Assembly: GCF_030519475.1 (NCBI RefSeq)
Contig: NZ_JAUMKD010000001.1
Location: 1,426,001-1,490,000, forward strand
Length of the DNA stretch: 64,000 bases
Origin: Micromonospora sp. C28SCA-DRY-2
Lineage (GTDB): Bacteria > Actinomycetota > Actinomycetes > Mycobacteriales > Micromonosporaceae
Direction: 5' to 3'
The position numbers and the translations under genes were made by a program. The first letter of the stretch is position 1; the number at the start of each line of letters is the position of its first letter. A model generated the notes under the pieces. That model saw only the letters and a list, made by a program, of their open reading frames with translations, ran no database searches and had not been told where the DNA came from. This document shows, in pieces, positions 16,774 through 24,827 of the stretch.

Positions 16774-17690
16774 CCCGCTGGCTGACCGAGCCGGTCCCCC
16801 GCGCGCGGGTGGCCGCCTTCCGTACGCTGATCTATCTCTTCGTCGCCGCGGACCTGGCGTTGTTCACCCCCTGGGTGCGCACCCGGGTCGCGGTGCCCGG
16901 CGAGCTCTACCAGCCGCTGCTGGTCGGCCGGCTGCTGCCGCTGCCCACCCCGACCCCGGCGCTGGTCGACGTCATCTTCTGGGCGCTGCTGCTGTTCGCC
17001 CTGCTGGCCGCGACCGGCCGGGCGCCCCGGCTGCTCGGCTGGACGGTCTTCGCGCTCTACTTCGAGTGGATGATCGTGGCGATGAGCTACGGCAAGGTCG
17101 ACCACGACCGGTTCGGCCTGCTGGTGGCGCTCGCGGTGCTGCCCACCGCCGGCCGGGCCCGGCACGGCGACCCGACCCGCACCGAGGCCGGCGGCTGGGC
17201 GCTGCGGGTCACCCAGATCGCGGTGATCTGCACCTACTTCCTCGCCGCCTGGGCCAAGCTGCGCTTCGGCGGCCTCGACTGGCTGACCGGCTCGGTGCTG
17301 GCCCGGGCGATCATCCGCCGTGGCACCGACCTGGCCGATCTGATCGCCAGCGTGCCGTACCTGCTGATCGTCGCCCAGTTCGGCATCGTCGCGTTCGAAC
17401 TCGCCAGCCCGGCGATCTTCCTGCTCCGGGGACGGTGGCGGCTGTACACGGTGGGCTTCTTCTACTCGTTCCACCTGGTGACGTTCGCGACCATCACCAT
17501 CTCGTTCGCCCCGCACCTGGCGGCGATGACCAGCTTCCTGCCGCTGGAGCGGGTCCGGCCGCTGGTCTGGGCCGGCCGGCTCGTCGGCCGCCGGCGCGAT
17601 CCGGGGGACCGCCGACCCGTCGAGGTCGAGGCACCGCCGGGGGCGCCGCCACTGGCGGACCCGGCGGTCGCGGAGCCGGCCGGGTCGTAG
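16770..17690 (+). CDS. HTTM-domain membrane protein (vitamin K-dependent carboxylase-like)
   Basis: A 306-residue multispanning protein of the HTTM family, which shares its horizontally transferred transmembrane domain with vitamin K-dependent gamma-carboxylase. At least six hydrophobic helices are visible; typical stretches are AAFRTLIYLFVAADLALF near the N-terminus, YLFEW-like LYFEWMIVAMSYG, TYFLAAWAKLRFGG and YSFHLVTFATI. The last 45 residues are a charged/Pro-rich cytoplasmic tail. It is coupled to the preceding exported protein and convergent with a DCC1-family protein, a common partnership for HTTM proteins. Confidence 0.85.
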   Translation: MTRWLTEPVPRARVAAFRTLIYLFVAADLALFTPWVRTRVAVPGELYQPLLVGRLLPLPTPTPALVDVIFWALLLFALLAATGRAPRLLGWTVFALYFEWMIVAMSYGKVDHDRFGLLVALAVLPTAGRARHGDPTRTEAGGWALRVTQIAVICTYFLAAWAKLRFGGLDWLTGSVLARAIIRRGTDLADLIASVPYLLIVAQFGIVAFELASPAIFLLRGRWRLYTVGFFYSFHLVTFATITISFAPHLAAMTSFLPLERVRPLVWAGRLVGRRRDPGDRRPVEVEAPPGAPPLADPAVAEPAGS

Positions 17691-17728
17691 GACGGGCCCG
17701 GCGGGCGTCCGCCGGGCGGGGAGGTCGG

Positions 17729-18142
17729 TCAGGCGCCGGGGCGACCGGCCGGGCCGTAGAGGCGTTCCCGCGCCTCCTGGGGCAGCGCGCAGGCGGCGGT
17801 GCCACCGGGCAGCCGGTGCCGGTTGCGGGCCACCCAGCGGTACGCCGGCCAGGCGGCCGCGCGCACCGGCGGGAAGCGGAGGCCGGCGCCGGCCACCCGC
17901 CAGAGCGGCCCGCTGTCGCCGAGCAGCCTGGCGATCGCGTCCGGGCCGGCGGCGCGGGAGCCGTCGGCGCCCACCCACTGCACCGCCTCCTCGCACTCGG
18001 CCTCGGTCAGGCCGAGCGCGGCCAGGTCGGCGAACTGCCAGGGCAGCACCCGGGCGCCGGTCGGGATCCGGCGTTCGATGAACTCGGCGCAGCGGGTGCA
18101 GAACGCACAATCCCCGTCGTAGACGAACGTCGACCTCTCCAT
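17729..18142 (-). CDS. DCC1-like thiol-disulfide oxidoreductase (DUF393)
   Basis: A 137-residue DUF393 protein with the name-giving motif YDGDCAFC (residues 8-15), a second Cys at 18, WQFADL near residue 36 and WRVAGAGLRF then AYRWVARNRHRL. The family has a thioredoxin-like fold and is predicted to act on disulfides. ATG 18142 has GAGGAT 6 nt upstream. It is convergent with the HTTM operon, supporting a joint role at the membrane; the reaction is unknown. Confidence 0.88.
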   Translation of the reverse strand: MERSTFVYDGDCAFCTRCAEFIERRIPTGARVLPWQFADLAALGLTEAECEEAVQWVGADGSRAAGPDAIARLLGDSGPLWRVAGAGLRFPPVRAAAWPAYRWVARNRHRLPGGTAACALPQEARERLYGPAGRPGA

Positions 18143-18219
18143 GCCCCCATCCTCCACCCACCCGGGCCCGGGCCGGCGGTCGAGGTGGCCGGGAACACGG
18201 CGGGTCGCTTGCGTTCGAC

Positions 18220-18235
18220 TCGTACGCATGTTCGA
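18220..18235. promoter_or_regulatory. LexA/SOS-box-like palindrome
   Basis: TCGTAC-GCAT-GTTCGA matches the actinobacterial SOS box TCGAAC-N4-GTTCGA at 11 of 12 positions. It ends directly before an in-frame ATG (18236) and 9 nt before ATG 18245 of the radical SAM gene, where repressor would block transcription. A second GTTCGA half-site lies at 18213-18218. Confidence 0.7.
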
Positions 18236-18244
18236 ATGGAACCC

Positions 18245-20119
18245 ATGCGCTGGGACAACCTCTCCGCTCCCCCGGACGAGGGCGTTCCCGGGCGGGCAGC
18301 GCCAGCGACGCCACCCCTGCCGCTGGCGCTGCCCGGCGCGGTCGCCCGCACCTTCGACACCCCCGGCTTCGCCGGCATGACGTTCTACGAGGTGCGCGCC
18401 AAGTCCATCATCAACAAGGTTCCCGGCGCCTCCCGCGTCCCGTTCGAGTGGACCGTCAACCCCTACCGGGGCTGCTCGCACGCGTGTGTCTACTGCCTCT
18501 CCGGCGACACGCTGGTCCTGCTCGCGGACGGGCGGACCAAGCCCATCCGCGACCTGGAGATCGGCGAGCGGATCTACGGCACGCGGCGCCAGGGCGACCA
18601 CCGCCGCTACGTGGTGACCACGGTGCTGGCCAAGTGGTCCACCGTGAAGCCGGCCCACCGGGTCACGCTGGACGACGGCACCACCCTGGTCGCCAGCGGC
18701 GACCACCGCTTCCTGTCCGGCGAGGGCTGGCGCTACGTCGCTCCGGAGCCGGGCCGGCGCCGGCGCCTGGCGTGCGGGGAACGGCTGATCGGCACCGGCC
18801 GGTTCCACGAAGGGCACAAGGGCTCCACCGACTACCGTCGGGGCTATCTGCACGCGACGGCCCGGGCCGGCTCGGCCCCGCTCGACGCCTCCGGTGGCGC
18901 CGGCGCCGACCCGGCCGAGCGCCCCGCCGACGACTGGTGGCTCGGCCTGCTGGCCGGGGCCTTCGACCTCGGGGGCAGGTGCAGCAGCGACGCCCTGCGG
19001 ATCAGCGTGGCGGACGACGAGCGCCTCCACGACGTGACCGCGGCGCTCGACCGGTTCGGCTTCACCTTCGTCCGCGAGGACCACAACCTCCCCGGCCGCC
19101 CCCGGCAGCTCCGGTTGACCGGCGGGCTGCGCGAGCGGCTGCGGTTCCTGCACCTGGCCGAGCCGCGGCGGCCGCGGGGGCGGCTGATCGACGGGGTCCG
19201 GGTCCCCCGCCTCGCCGCGCCGCGCGTCACCGCCGTGGAGCCGCTCGGGGTGGAGCTGCCGCTGTGGGACATCACCACCGGCACCGGCGACTTCATCGCC
19301 AACGGCGTGGTGAGCCACAACTGCTTCGCCCGCAACACGCACACCTACCTCGACCTGGACGCGGGGGCGGACTTCGACCGCAAGGTGATCGTCAAGGTCA
19401 ACGCCGGGGAGCTGGTCCGGCGGGAGCTGGCCGCGCCGCGCTGGCGGGGCGCGCACATCGCGATGGGCACCAACGTCGACTGCTACCAGCGGGCCGAGGG
19501 ACGCTACCGGCTGATGCCGCAGATCATCGCGGCGCTGCGCGACTTCGCCAACCCGTTCTCCATCCTCACCAAGGGCACGCTGCTGCTGCGCGACCTGCCG
19601 CTGCTGCGGCAGGTCGCCGAGGTGACCCGGGTCGGCGTCTCCTACTCGGTCGGCTTCGTCGACGAGCGGCTCTGGCGAGCCGTCGAGCCCGGCACCCCCA
19701 GCCCGCGCCGGCGGCTGGACGCCGTCCGGGCGCTCACCGACGCGGGCTTCGAGGTGGGCGTGCTGATGGCGCCGATCCTGCCCGGCCTCAGCGACAGCGA
19801 CGAGTCGATCGAGGCCACCGTGTCGGCGATCGCCGCGGCGGGCGCGTCCAGCGTCACCCCGCTGGCGCTGCACCTGCGCCCCGGCGCCCGCGAGTGGTAC
19901 GCGCGCTGGCTCGGGCGGGAGTTCCCGCAGCTGGTGCCCCGCTACCGCGAGCTCTACCGCTCCGGCGCCTACGCCCCGCAGGCGTACCAGCGGGAGCTGA
20001 CCGCGCGGGTGCGGATCGCGGCCCGCCGGCACGGCCTGCACCGGGCCGATCGCGGCGAGAACCGTAGCCTGCCCGAGCCGCCGGCGCCCCCGGCCACCGA
20101 GCAGTTGACCCTGCTGTGA
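18245..20119 (+). CDS. Rv2578c-family radical SAM protein interrupted by an intein
   Basis: A 624-residue precursor. The exteins (residues 1-83 and 360-624) form a SplB-like radical SAM protein of about 348 residues. The intein sits inside the [4Fe-4S] motif: CSHACVY(77-83) is followed by the intein, and the third cluster Cys is the +1 residue of the C-extein (CFARNTHTY). Splicing would restore CxxxCxxC. Radical SAM features downstream include GTNVDCYQ and FSILTKGTLLLRDL. It probably needs splicing to be active. ATG 18245 gives the MRWDNL start seen in relatives; ATG 18236 is also in frame. The SOS-like box points to induction by DNA damage, consistent with resemblance to spore-photoproduct-lyase-like repair enzymes (inference). 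A possible moonlight role is unknown. Confidence 0.9.
   Translation: MRWDNLSAPPDEGVPGRAAPATPPLPLALPGAVARTFDTPGFAGMTFYEVRAKSIINKVPGASRVPFEWTVNPYRGCSHACVYCLSGDTLVLLADGRTKPIRDLEIGERIYGTRRQGDHRRYVVTTVLAKWSTVKPAHRVTLDDGTTLVASGDHRFLSGEGWRYVAPEPGRRRRLACGERLIGTGRFHEGHKGSTDYRRGYLHATARAGSAPLDASGGAGADPAERPADDWWLGLLAGAFDLGGRCSSDALRISVADDERLHDVTAALDRFGFTFVREDHNLPGRPRQLRLTGGLRERLRFLHLAEPRRPRGRLIDGVRVPRLAAPRVTAVEPLGVELPLWDITTGTGDFIANGVVSHNCFARNTHTYLDLDAGADFDRKVIVKVNAGELVRRELAAPRWRGAHIAMGTNVDCYQRAEGRYRLMPQIIAALRDFANPFSILTKGTLLLRDLPLLRQVAEVTRVGVSYSVGFVDERLWRAVEPGTPSPRRRLDAVRALTDAGFEVGVLMAPILPGLSDSDESIEATVSAIAAAGASSVTPLALHLRPGAREWYARWLGREFPQLVPRYRELYRSGAYAPQAYQRELTARVRIAARRHGLHRADRGENRSLPEPPAPPATEQLTLL
18494..19321 (+). 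mobile_element. Intein with degenerate LAGLIDADG endonuclease remnant
   Basis: A 276-residue intein: block A begins with nucleophile Cys1 (CLSGDTLVLLADGRTKPIRD), block B includes GDHRFLSGEGW, and blocks F and G read WDITTGTGDFIANGVVSHN with the penultimate His and terminal Asn; +1 is Cys. All splicing residues are present. The homing-endonuclease part is decayed: the first LAGLIDADG-like helix reads GYLHATARAGSAPL without its acidic residue and a stretch after it looks shortened, and the second reads LLAGAFDLGG where active relatives have DAEG. Confidence 0.88.
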
Positions 20120-20181
20120 GTCGCCGTCCGGAGCCGGCCGCTCGGCGACGGTCGACCGCCGGGCGGGGTTAGAGTCGGCGC

Positions 20182-20589
20182 GTGCGCTCCGCTCAGCAGA
20201 TCCTCGCCGACTCCGCCGTGATCGCCGTCGTGGGCGCGTCCCGCGACCCCCGCAAGGCCGCGCACAGCGTGCCGTTGCAGATGCAGCGGTACGGCTGGCG
20301 GATCATCCCGGTCAACCCGACGGCGGACGAACTCTTCGGCGAGCGGGCCTACCGCTCGCTGGCCGACATCCCGCACCCGGTCGACCTGGTCGACATCTTC
20401 CGGCCGGCCGCCGACGCGGTCGAGGTGGTCCGCGAGGCGGTGGCGATCGGCGCGCCGGCGGTCTGGCTGCAACTCGGCATCGTCTCGCCCGAGGCACGGC
20501 GGATCGCCACCGAGGCGGGCATCGACTACGTCGAGGACCGCTGCCTGATCATCGAGCGCGCCGCCGCCGGCCTGACCCGCCTGAGCTGA
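20182..20589 (+). CDS. CoA-binding (YccU-like) protein
   Basis: A 135-residue single-domain CoA_binding Rossmann protein: VIAVVGASRDPRKAAHSVP at the N-terminus, then IIPVNPTADELFGERAY and VDIFRPA, as in YccU-like proteins related to the N-terminal domain of succinyl-CoA ligase alpha chains. The ligand is probably CoA; physiological role unknown. GTG 20182 has TAGAGT 6 nt upstream with no ribosome site. Confidence 0.88.
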   Translation: MRSAQQILADSAVIAVVGASRDPRKAAHSVPLQMQRYGWRIIPVNPTADELFGERAYRSLADIPHPVDLVDIFRPAADAVEVVREAVAIGAPAVWLQLGIVSPEARRIATEAGIDYVEDRCLIIERAAAGLTRLS

Positions 20590-20621
20590 ACCGCCTGGGC
20601 TGAGCCGGACGGGCTGAACCG

Positions 20622-20657
20622 GCCGGGCGCCGCGCCGGAGGGCGCGCGCCGCCCGGC
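20622..20657 (+). terminator. Terminator hairpin after CoA-binding gene
   Basis: GCCGGGCG (20622-20629) pairs with CGCCCGGC (20650-20657), with an inner GCGCC/GGCGC stem around a GGAG loop. It lies 33 nt after the stop. Confidence 0.6.
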
Positions 20658-20717
20658 ACCGCCACCGTCCGGCGAATCCGGTCGACGCGGGTGGGTGCGC
20701 GGCGCCATGATCCGTTG

Positions 20718-21257
20718 ATGCCGGTACCTCCCCGCACGCTGCTGCGTTGGCAGTTCGACCTGACCTGGGCGCTGTTCGAGTACCACCTCGACCGGCTCCA
20801 ACCGGCCGACTTCCGCTGGGAGCCGACCCCGCACTGCTGGACCGTCCGGCCCGACCCGGACGGCGGTTGGACGCCCGACTGGGCGGACGCCGAACCCGAC
20901 CCGGTCCCGGTGCCCACGATCGGCTGGCTCACCTGGCACATCGGCTGGTGGTGGACGGTGGCGATCGACCGGTCGCACGGGCGCCCCGCGCCGCCACGCG
21001 AGGAGATCCGCTGGCCCGGGCCGGGCGAACCGACCATCGCCTGGCTGCGCGACCTGCGATCCCGGTGGCTCGCCCTGCTCGACGGGCTGACCGACGCCGA
21101 CCTGGACGCCACCGCGCCGTTCCCCTGGCAGGACGACCCCGCGCACACGGTCGCCCACACCGTCGGCTGGGTCAACGCCGAGCTGATGAAGAACGTCGCC
21201 GAGATCGGCCAGCTCCGCCTGCTCCGCGCCGCGGGCGGCGCGACGATGCCCGGGTAG
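20718..21257 (+). CDS. DinB-family protein
   Basis: A 179-residue four-helix-bundle protein of the DinB/YfiT-like superfamily: LRWQFDLTWALFEYHLDRL in helix 1, WLTWHIGWWWTVAID with the first metal-ligand His, and TVAHTVGWVNAELMKNV with the later His ligands. Such proteins bind a divalent metal and include thiol-dependent transferases; substrate unknown. ATG 20718 has CATGAT 6 nt upstream. Confidence 0.83.
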   Translation: MPVPPRTLLRWQFDLTWALFEYHLDRLQPADFRWEPTPHCWTVRPDPDGGWTPDWADAEPDPVPVPTIGWLTWHIGWWWTVAIDRSHGRPAPPREEIRWPGPGEPTIAWLRDLRSRWLALLDGLTDADLDATAPFPWQDDPAHTVAHTVGWVNAELMKNVAEIGQLRLLRAAGGATMPG

Positions 21258-21323
21258 CCGGAGCCGCCCGGCGGCACGGCGCGCGGGCACCGGGCCTGAC
21301 CGGGCGGGAGAGTGCTCACCGGG

Positions 21324-22553
21324 TCAGAGCTTGTACTCCTTGAGCAGACCGCGGGAGATGATTGTCTTCTGGATCTCCGAGGTGCCCTCGCCGATGAGCA
21401 GGAACGGGGCCTCCCGCATCAGCCGCTCGATCTCGTACTCCTTGGAGTAGCCGTAGCCGCCGTGGATGCGGAACGCCTCCTGCACCACCTCGGCGCAGTA
21501 CTCGGAGGCGAGCAGCTTGGCCATGCCGGCCTCGACGTCGTTGCGCTGGCCGGCGTCCTTGAGCCGGGCCGCGTTCACCATCAGGGCGTGCGCCGCCTCG
21601 ATCTTGGTACCCATCTCGGCGAGCTTGAAGGCGACGGCCTGGTGCCTGGCGAGCGGCTGGCCGAAGGTGCGGCGCTGCTGGGCGTACGCGACGGCGAGCT
21701 CGAAGGCCCGGATGGAGATGCCGCAGGCGCGGGCGGCGACGTTGACCCGCCCGACCTCGATGCCGTCCATCATCTGGTAGAAGCCGCGGCCGACCTTCTC
21801 CGCGCCACCGAGCACCGCGGTGGCGGGCACGGTCACCCCGTCGAGCACCATCTCGGTGGTCTCGACGCCCTTGTAGCCCATCTTGTCGATCTTGCCGGGG
21901 ATGGTCAGGCCGGGCGCGGTCTCGCCGAAGCCGGGCTCCTTCTCCAGCAGGAAGGTGCTCATGTTGCCGTAGACGGAGTCGGCGCCGGTGTCGGTCTTCA
22001 CCAGGGTGGCCACCACCGACGAGTAGGCGCCGTTGGTCAGCCACATCTTCTGGCCGTTGATGACGTAGTTGTCGCCGTCGCGGACCGCCCGGGACTTGAT
22101 CGCCGAGACGTCGGAGCCGCACTCCGGTTCGGACATCGAGAAGGCGCCGCGCACCTCGCCGGTGGCCATCCTCGGCAGCAGCCGGGCCTTCTGCTCGGCC
22201 GAGCCGTGCTGCGAGATCAGGTACGCCACGATGAAGTGGGTGTTGACAATGCCGGAGATCGACATCCAGCCCCGGGACAGCTCCTCGACCACCAGCGCGT
22301 AGGTCAGCAGGGACTCGCCCAGGCCGCCGTACTCCTCGGCGATGGTGAGGCCGAAGAGCCCCATCTCGCGCATCCCGTCGAGGATGTCGGTGGGGTACTC
22401 GTCGGCGTGCTCCAGCCGCTGCGCGTGCGGGATGATCTCCTTGTCGGCGAACTCCCGGACGGTTTCCAGGATCGACCGCTGCTCGTCGGTCAGGCCGGGC
22501 GTCTGGGCGAGTCGAGCCATCTCAGCCTCCGGGGGGATCGGCGCCTTACTCAT
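21324..22553 (-). CDS. Acyl-CoA dehydrogenase
   Basis: A 409-residue FAD-dependent acyl-CoA dehydrogenase, oxidising the alpha-beta bond of an acyl-CoA and passing electrons to ETF. Signatures: AFSMSEPECGSDVSAIKSRA in the flavin-binding middle domain, QMMDGIEVGRVNVAARACG, and near the C-terminus IHGGYGYSKEYEIERLMREA followed by IGEGTSEIQ carrying the catalytic Glu. It may be the methylsuccinyl-CoA-type dehydrogenase partner of the MaoC and CitE-like proteins nearby, but it is shorter than proteobacterial Mcd, so this is a guess. A palindrome overlaps its promoter. Confidence 0.92.
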   Translation of the reverse strand: MSKAPIPPEAEMARLAQTPGLTDEQRSILETVREFADKEIIPHAQRLEHADEYPTDILDGMREMGLFGLTIAEEYGGLGESLLTYALVVEELSRGWMSISGIVNTHFIVAYLISQHGSAEQKARLLPRMATGEVRGAFSMSEPECGSDVSAIKSRAVRDGDNYVINGQKMWLTNGAYSSVVATLVKTDTGADSVYGNMSTFLLEKEPGFGETAPGLTIPGKIDKMGYKGVETTEMVLDGVTVPATAVLGGAEKVGRGFYQMMDGIEVGRVNVAARACGISIRAFELAVAYAQQRRTFGQPLARHQAVAFKLAEMGTKIEAAHALMVNAARLKDAGQRNDVEAGMAKLLASEYCAEVVQEAFRIHGGYGYSKEYEIERLMREAPFLLIGEGTSEIQKTIISRGLLKEYKL

Positions 22554-22558
22554 GGGTA

Positions 22559-22576
22559 ACTGAACGCTCGGTCAGT
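22559..22576. promoter_or_regulatory. Palindromic operator, TetR-type
   Basis: ACTGAACGCTCGGTCAGT (plus strand) is an 18-bp palindrome with 7 of 9 positions paired, 5 nt upstream of the acyl-CoA dehydrogenase start. The TGACCGAGCG core resembles operators of TetR-family regulators of acyl-CoA genes. No TetR gene is adjacent. Confidence 0.6.
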
Positions 22577-22699
22577 ATCGGCCGCGCGGCCGGCGAGGCC
22601 AAGGTGACCAGTCCACACAACCGCTGTGAAAAGGTTCACCGCTACCGGTAGCGTCCGGCAAGAGGGGCGTGATCCGCCACCGGCAGGAGGAGGACACCC

Positions 22700-23239
22700 G
22701 TGAGCCAGCCACCGCCGCCGGGTCCGCCGGATCCGGACCGACCGCCGTCGCCGTGGGAACCGCCGCCCCCGGGGCAGGAGCCCTTCCCCGGGCCGGAGCC
22801 CTCGTCGGGTTACGGCCAGCCACCGGGACAGGAGCCCCCGTCGGGGTACGGGCCGCCGTCGTACGAGCAGCAGCCGGCGTACGGGCAGCCGTCGTACGAG
22901 CAGCCCGGTCAGCTCCCGCACGCCCCGCAGTGGGGGCAGCAGCCCCCGTACGCCCCGCAGGGGCCCTACGGCCAGTACGGACCGCCGTCACCCGGGCCGA
23001 CCCGGGGGACGAACGTGCTGGCCATCCTCTCGCTGGTCTTCGCGTTCGTGTTCTCGCCCGCCGGCATCGTCCTCGGCCACCTGGCCAAGCGGCAGCTGCG
23101 GACCAGCGGCGAGGAGGGCGACCAGTTGGCCACCTGGGGGCTGATCCTCGGCTACGTCTTCACCGGGCTGGGCCTGCTCGTCTGCTGCGGCTGGATCGCG
23201 CTGGTCGCGTTCACCGGCGTGGACGGCACCACCTACTGA
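22700..23239 (+). CDS. DUF4190 membrane protein with Pro/Gln/Tyr-rich N-terminus
   Basis: A 179-residue protein: about 100 residues of Pro/Gln/Tyr/Gly low complexity, then a two-helix DUF4190 module ([40 protein letters not shown] in pieces: helix 1 LSLVFAFVF, loop [18 protein letters not shown], helix 2 [20 protein letters not shown]). Function unknown. GTG 22700 has GGAGGAGGA upstream. Its 3' end overlaps the convergent SDR gene by 7 nt. Confidence 0.8.
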   Translation: MSQPPPPGPPDPDRPPSPWEPPPPGQEPFPGPEPSSGYGQPPGQEPPSGYGPPSYEQQPAYGQPSYEQPGQLPHAPQWGQQPPYAPQGPYGQYGPPSPGPTRGTNVLAILSLVFAFVFSPAGIVLGHLAKRQLRTSGEEGDQLATWGLILGYVFTGLGLLVCCGWIALVAFTGVDGTTY

Positions 23240-24141
23240 CGGAACTGCGCCTCGCGGACGCTGTTGCCGCCGTCCACCACCAGCATCTGGCCGGTGATGT
23301 AGGAGGCGGCCGGCGAGCAGAGGAAGGCGATGGCGGCGGCCACCTCGTCCGGCGTGCCCGGCCGGCCGACCGGCGTACCGAGGCCCTGCTTGATCTCGGC
23401 CATGGTGGACGCCGCGGTGTAGATGGTGCCGGGCGCTACCGCGTTCACGGTCACCCCGTCGGCGATCATCTCCATCGCCAGCGCCCGGGTCAGCCCGACC
23501 ACGCCCGCCTTCGCCGCCGCGTACGCCGCCTCGGTGGGCAGCGCGTTGACCGGCCCGGCGGTCGCCGCCAGGTTCACGATCCGCCCCCAGCCGCGCTCGG
23601 CCATCCCGCCGATGAACGCCCGGCTGCACAGGAACGCGGTGGTCAGGTTCCGGTCGATCTCGCCGCGCCACTCGTCGTAGCTGAGCTGGGCCACCGGGCG
23701 CAGCACCTCGGGGCTGGCCCGGCTGGCCAGACCGGCGTTGTTGACCAGCACCTCCACGTCGCCGAGCTGCTCGGCCACGGCGTCGGCGAGCGCGCCGACC
23801 TCGGACTCGTCGGTGAGGTCGGCGACGAACCCAATCACCCCCAGCTCGCTGGCCCGTTCGTGGATCCGCCGGGTGGTGGAGACGATGGCCACCCGGGCGC
23901 CCAGGTCGGCGAGGCGACGCGCGGTCGCGTAGCCGATGCCGTCCGGGCTGCCCGCCCCGGTCACCAGGGCGACCTTCCCGTCCAGCCGCATGGTCACCGG
24001 CTCGGGCAGCGGCGCCGGTTCGTCCTGTCCGGGGGCGGCCACGGCCACGCCCGCCCGGCTGCGCCGGGCCAGCCCGGGGCGGCTCGCGTCCCGTCGCGGT
24101 CGGCTGCCGGAGCGGTCCGCCGCTCGCGCGTCAATCACCAT
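23233..24141 (-). CDS. Short-chain dehydrogenase/reductase
   Basis: A 302-residue SDR. The N-terminal extension (about 50 residues, Arg/Ala/Pro-rich) precedes the Rossmann start [19 protein letters not shown], an unusual longer glycine motif ([10 protein letters not shown]). NNAG is at about residue 140 and the catalytic YAAAK at about 219-223, with [10 protein letters not shown] before it. An internal ATG at 23991 would remove the extension; ATG 24141 has CAGGAT 6 nt upstream, so I keep it. Substrate unknown; the FabG-like C-terminus ([11 protein letters not shown]) is typical. Confidence 0.85.
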   Translation of the reverse strand: MVIDARAADRSGSRPRRDASRPGLARRSRAGVAVAAPGQDEPAPLPEPVTMRLDGKVALVTGAGSPDGIGYATARRLADLGARVAIVSTTRRIHERASELGVIGFVADLTDESEVGALADAVAEQLGDVEVLVNNAGLASRASPEVLRPVAQLSYDEWRGEIDRNLTTAFLCSRAFIGGMAERGWGRIVNLAATAGPVNALPTEAAYAAAKAGVVGLTRALAMEMIADGVTVNAVAPGTIYTAASTMAEIKQGLGTPVGRPGTPDEVAAAIAFLCSPAASYITGQMLVVDGGNSVREAQFRQ

Positions 24142-24258
24142 GTCAGGATCCTGCCCGGTTCTCCCCGCCCGGGCAACGCGACCCCCGGTGGCGGGACCAC
24201 GCGGTTTGCCCCGCGGTGGCTACCCTGACCCCGCACCCGCACCCTACGGAGAAGACGC

Positions 24259-24768
24259 ATGACTTATCCCCCGCCGTCGGGCGGCTGGAACGACCCGGCG
24301 TGGTCGGGCCAGCAGTCGAGTCCACCGGCCGATCCGACCCTGCCGATCAGTGGTCAGCCCGTGCCCACCCAGCCCACCGCCGCCGATCCCTACCCCGGCG
24401 GCGACCCGTACGCCGGTATGAAGTCGCCCGGCCAGCCCGGCGACCCGTACGCCGCCGGCGCCTACCCGCCGCCCGCCTACGGCTACGGCTACCCGCCGCA
24501 GCAGAAGACCAACGGCCTCGCCATCGCCGCGCTGGTGCTCTCCCTGGTCGGCGTCGGGTCCTGCATCACCGCCCCGGTCGGGGCGATCCTCGGGCACGTG
24601 GCCCAGAAGCAGATCCGGCAGACCGGCGAGGGCGGCGAGGGCATGGCCAAGGCCGCCATCATCGTCGGCTGGATCTTCACCGGTCTGCTGGTGCTGGCGA
24701 TCCTCTTCTACGCGGCGGCCATCGTCTTCGCGATCACGCAGGCCGACAACACCAGCAGCAGCTACTGA
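24259..24768 (+). CDS. DUF4190 membrane protein
   Basis: A 169-residue relative of the protein at 22700: about 88 residues of Pro/Tyr/Gly-rich sequence and a DUF4190 module with helices LAIAALVLSLVGVGSCI and IIVGWIFTGLLVLAILFYAA separated by GHVAQKQIRQTGEGGEGMA. ATG 24259 has ACGGAGAAGACGC upstream. Two such genes within 2 kb suggest duplication, though the low-complexity arms differ. Function unknown. Confidence 0.82.
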   Translation: MTYPPPSGGWNDPAWSGQQSSPPADPTLPISGQPVPTQPTAADPYPGGDPYAGMKSPGQPGDPYAAGAYPPPAYGYGYPPQQKTNGLAIAALVLSLVGVGSCITAPVGAILGHVAQKQIRQTGEGGEGMAKAAIIVGWIFTGLLVLAILFYAAAIVFAITQADNTSSSY

Positions 24769-24773
24769 GAACG

Positions 24774-24811
24774 CGCCGTGCCGCCCCCGGCTCGACCGGG
24801 GCGGCACGGCG
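24774..24811. terminator. Bidirectional terminator
   Basis: A perfect 14-bp stem (24774-24787 with 24798-24811, CGCCGTGCCGCCCC) between two convergent genes, 6 nt after one stop and 17 nt from the other. Confidence 0.8.
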
Positions 24812-24827
24812 AAGGAGCGGTGCGGGG

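Noticed and set aside
17729..20041. 770-codon minus-strand frame covering the radical SAM gene
   Set aside because: Antisense shadow. Only its last 137 codons are the DCC1-family gene; the rest mirrors the radical SAM/intein frame.
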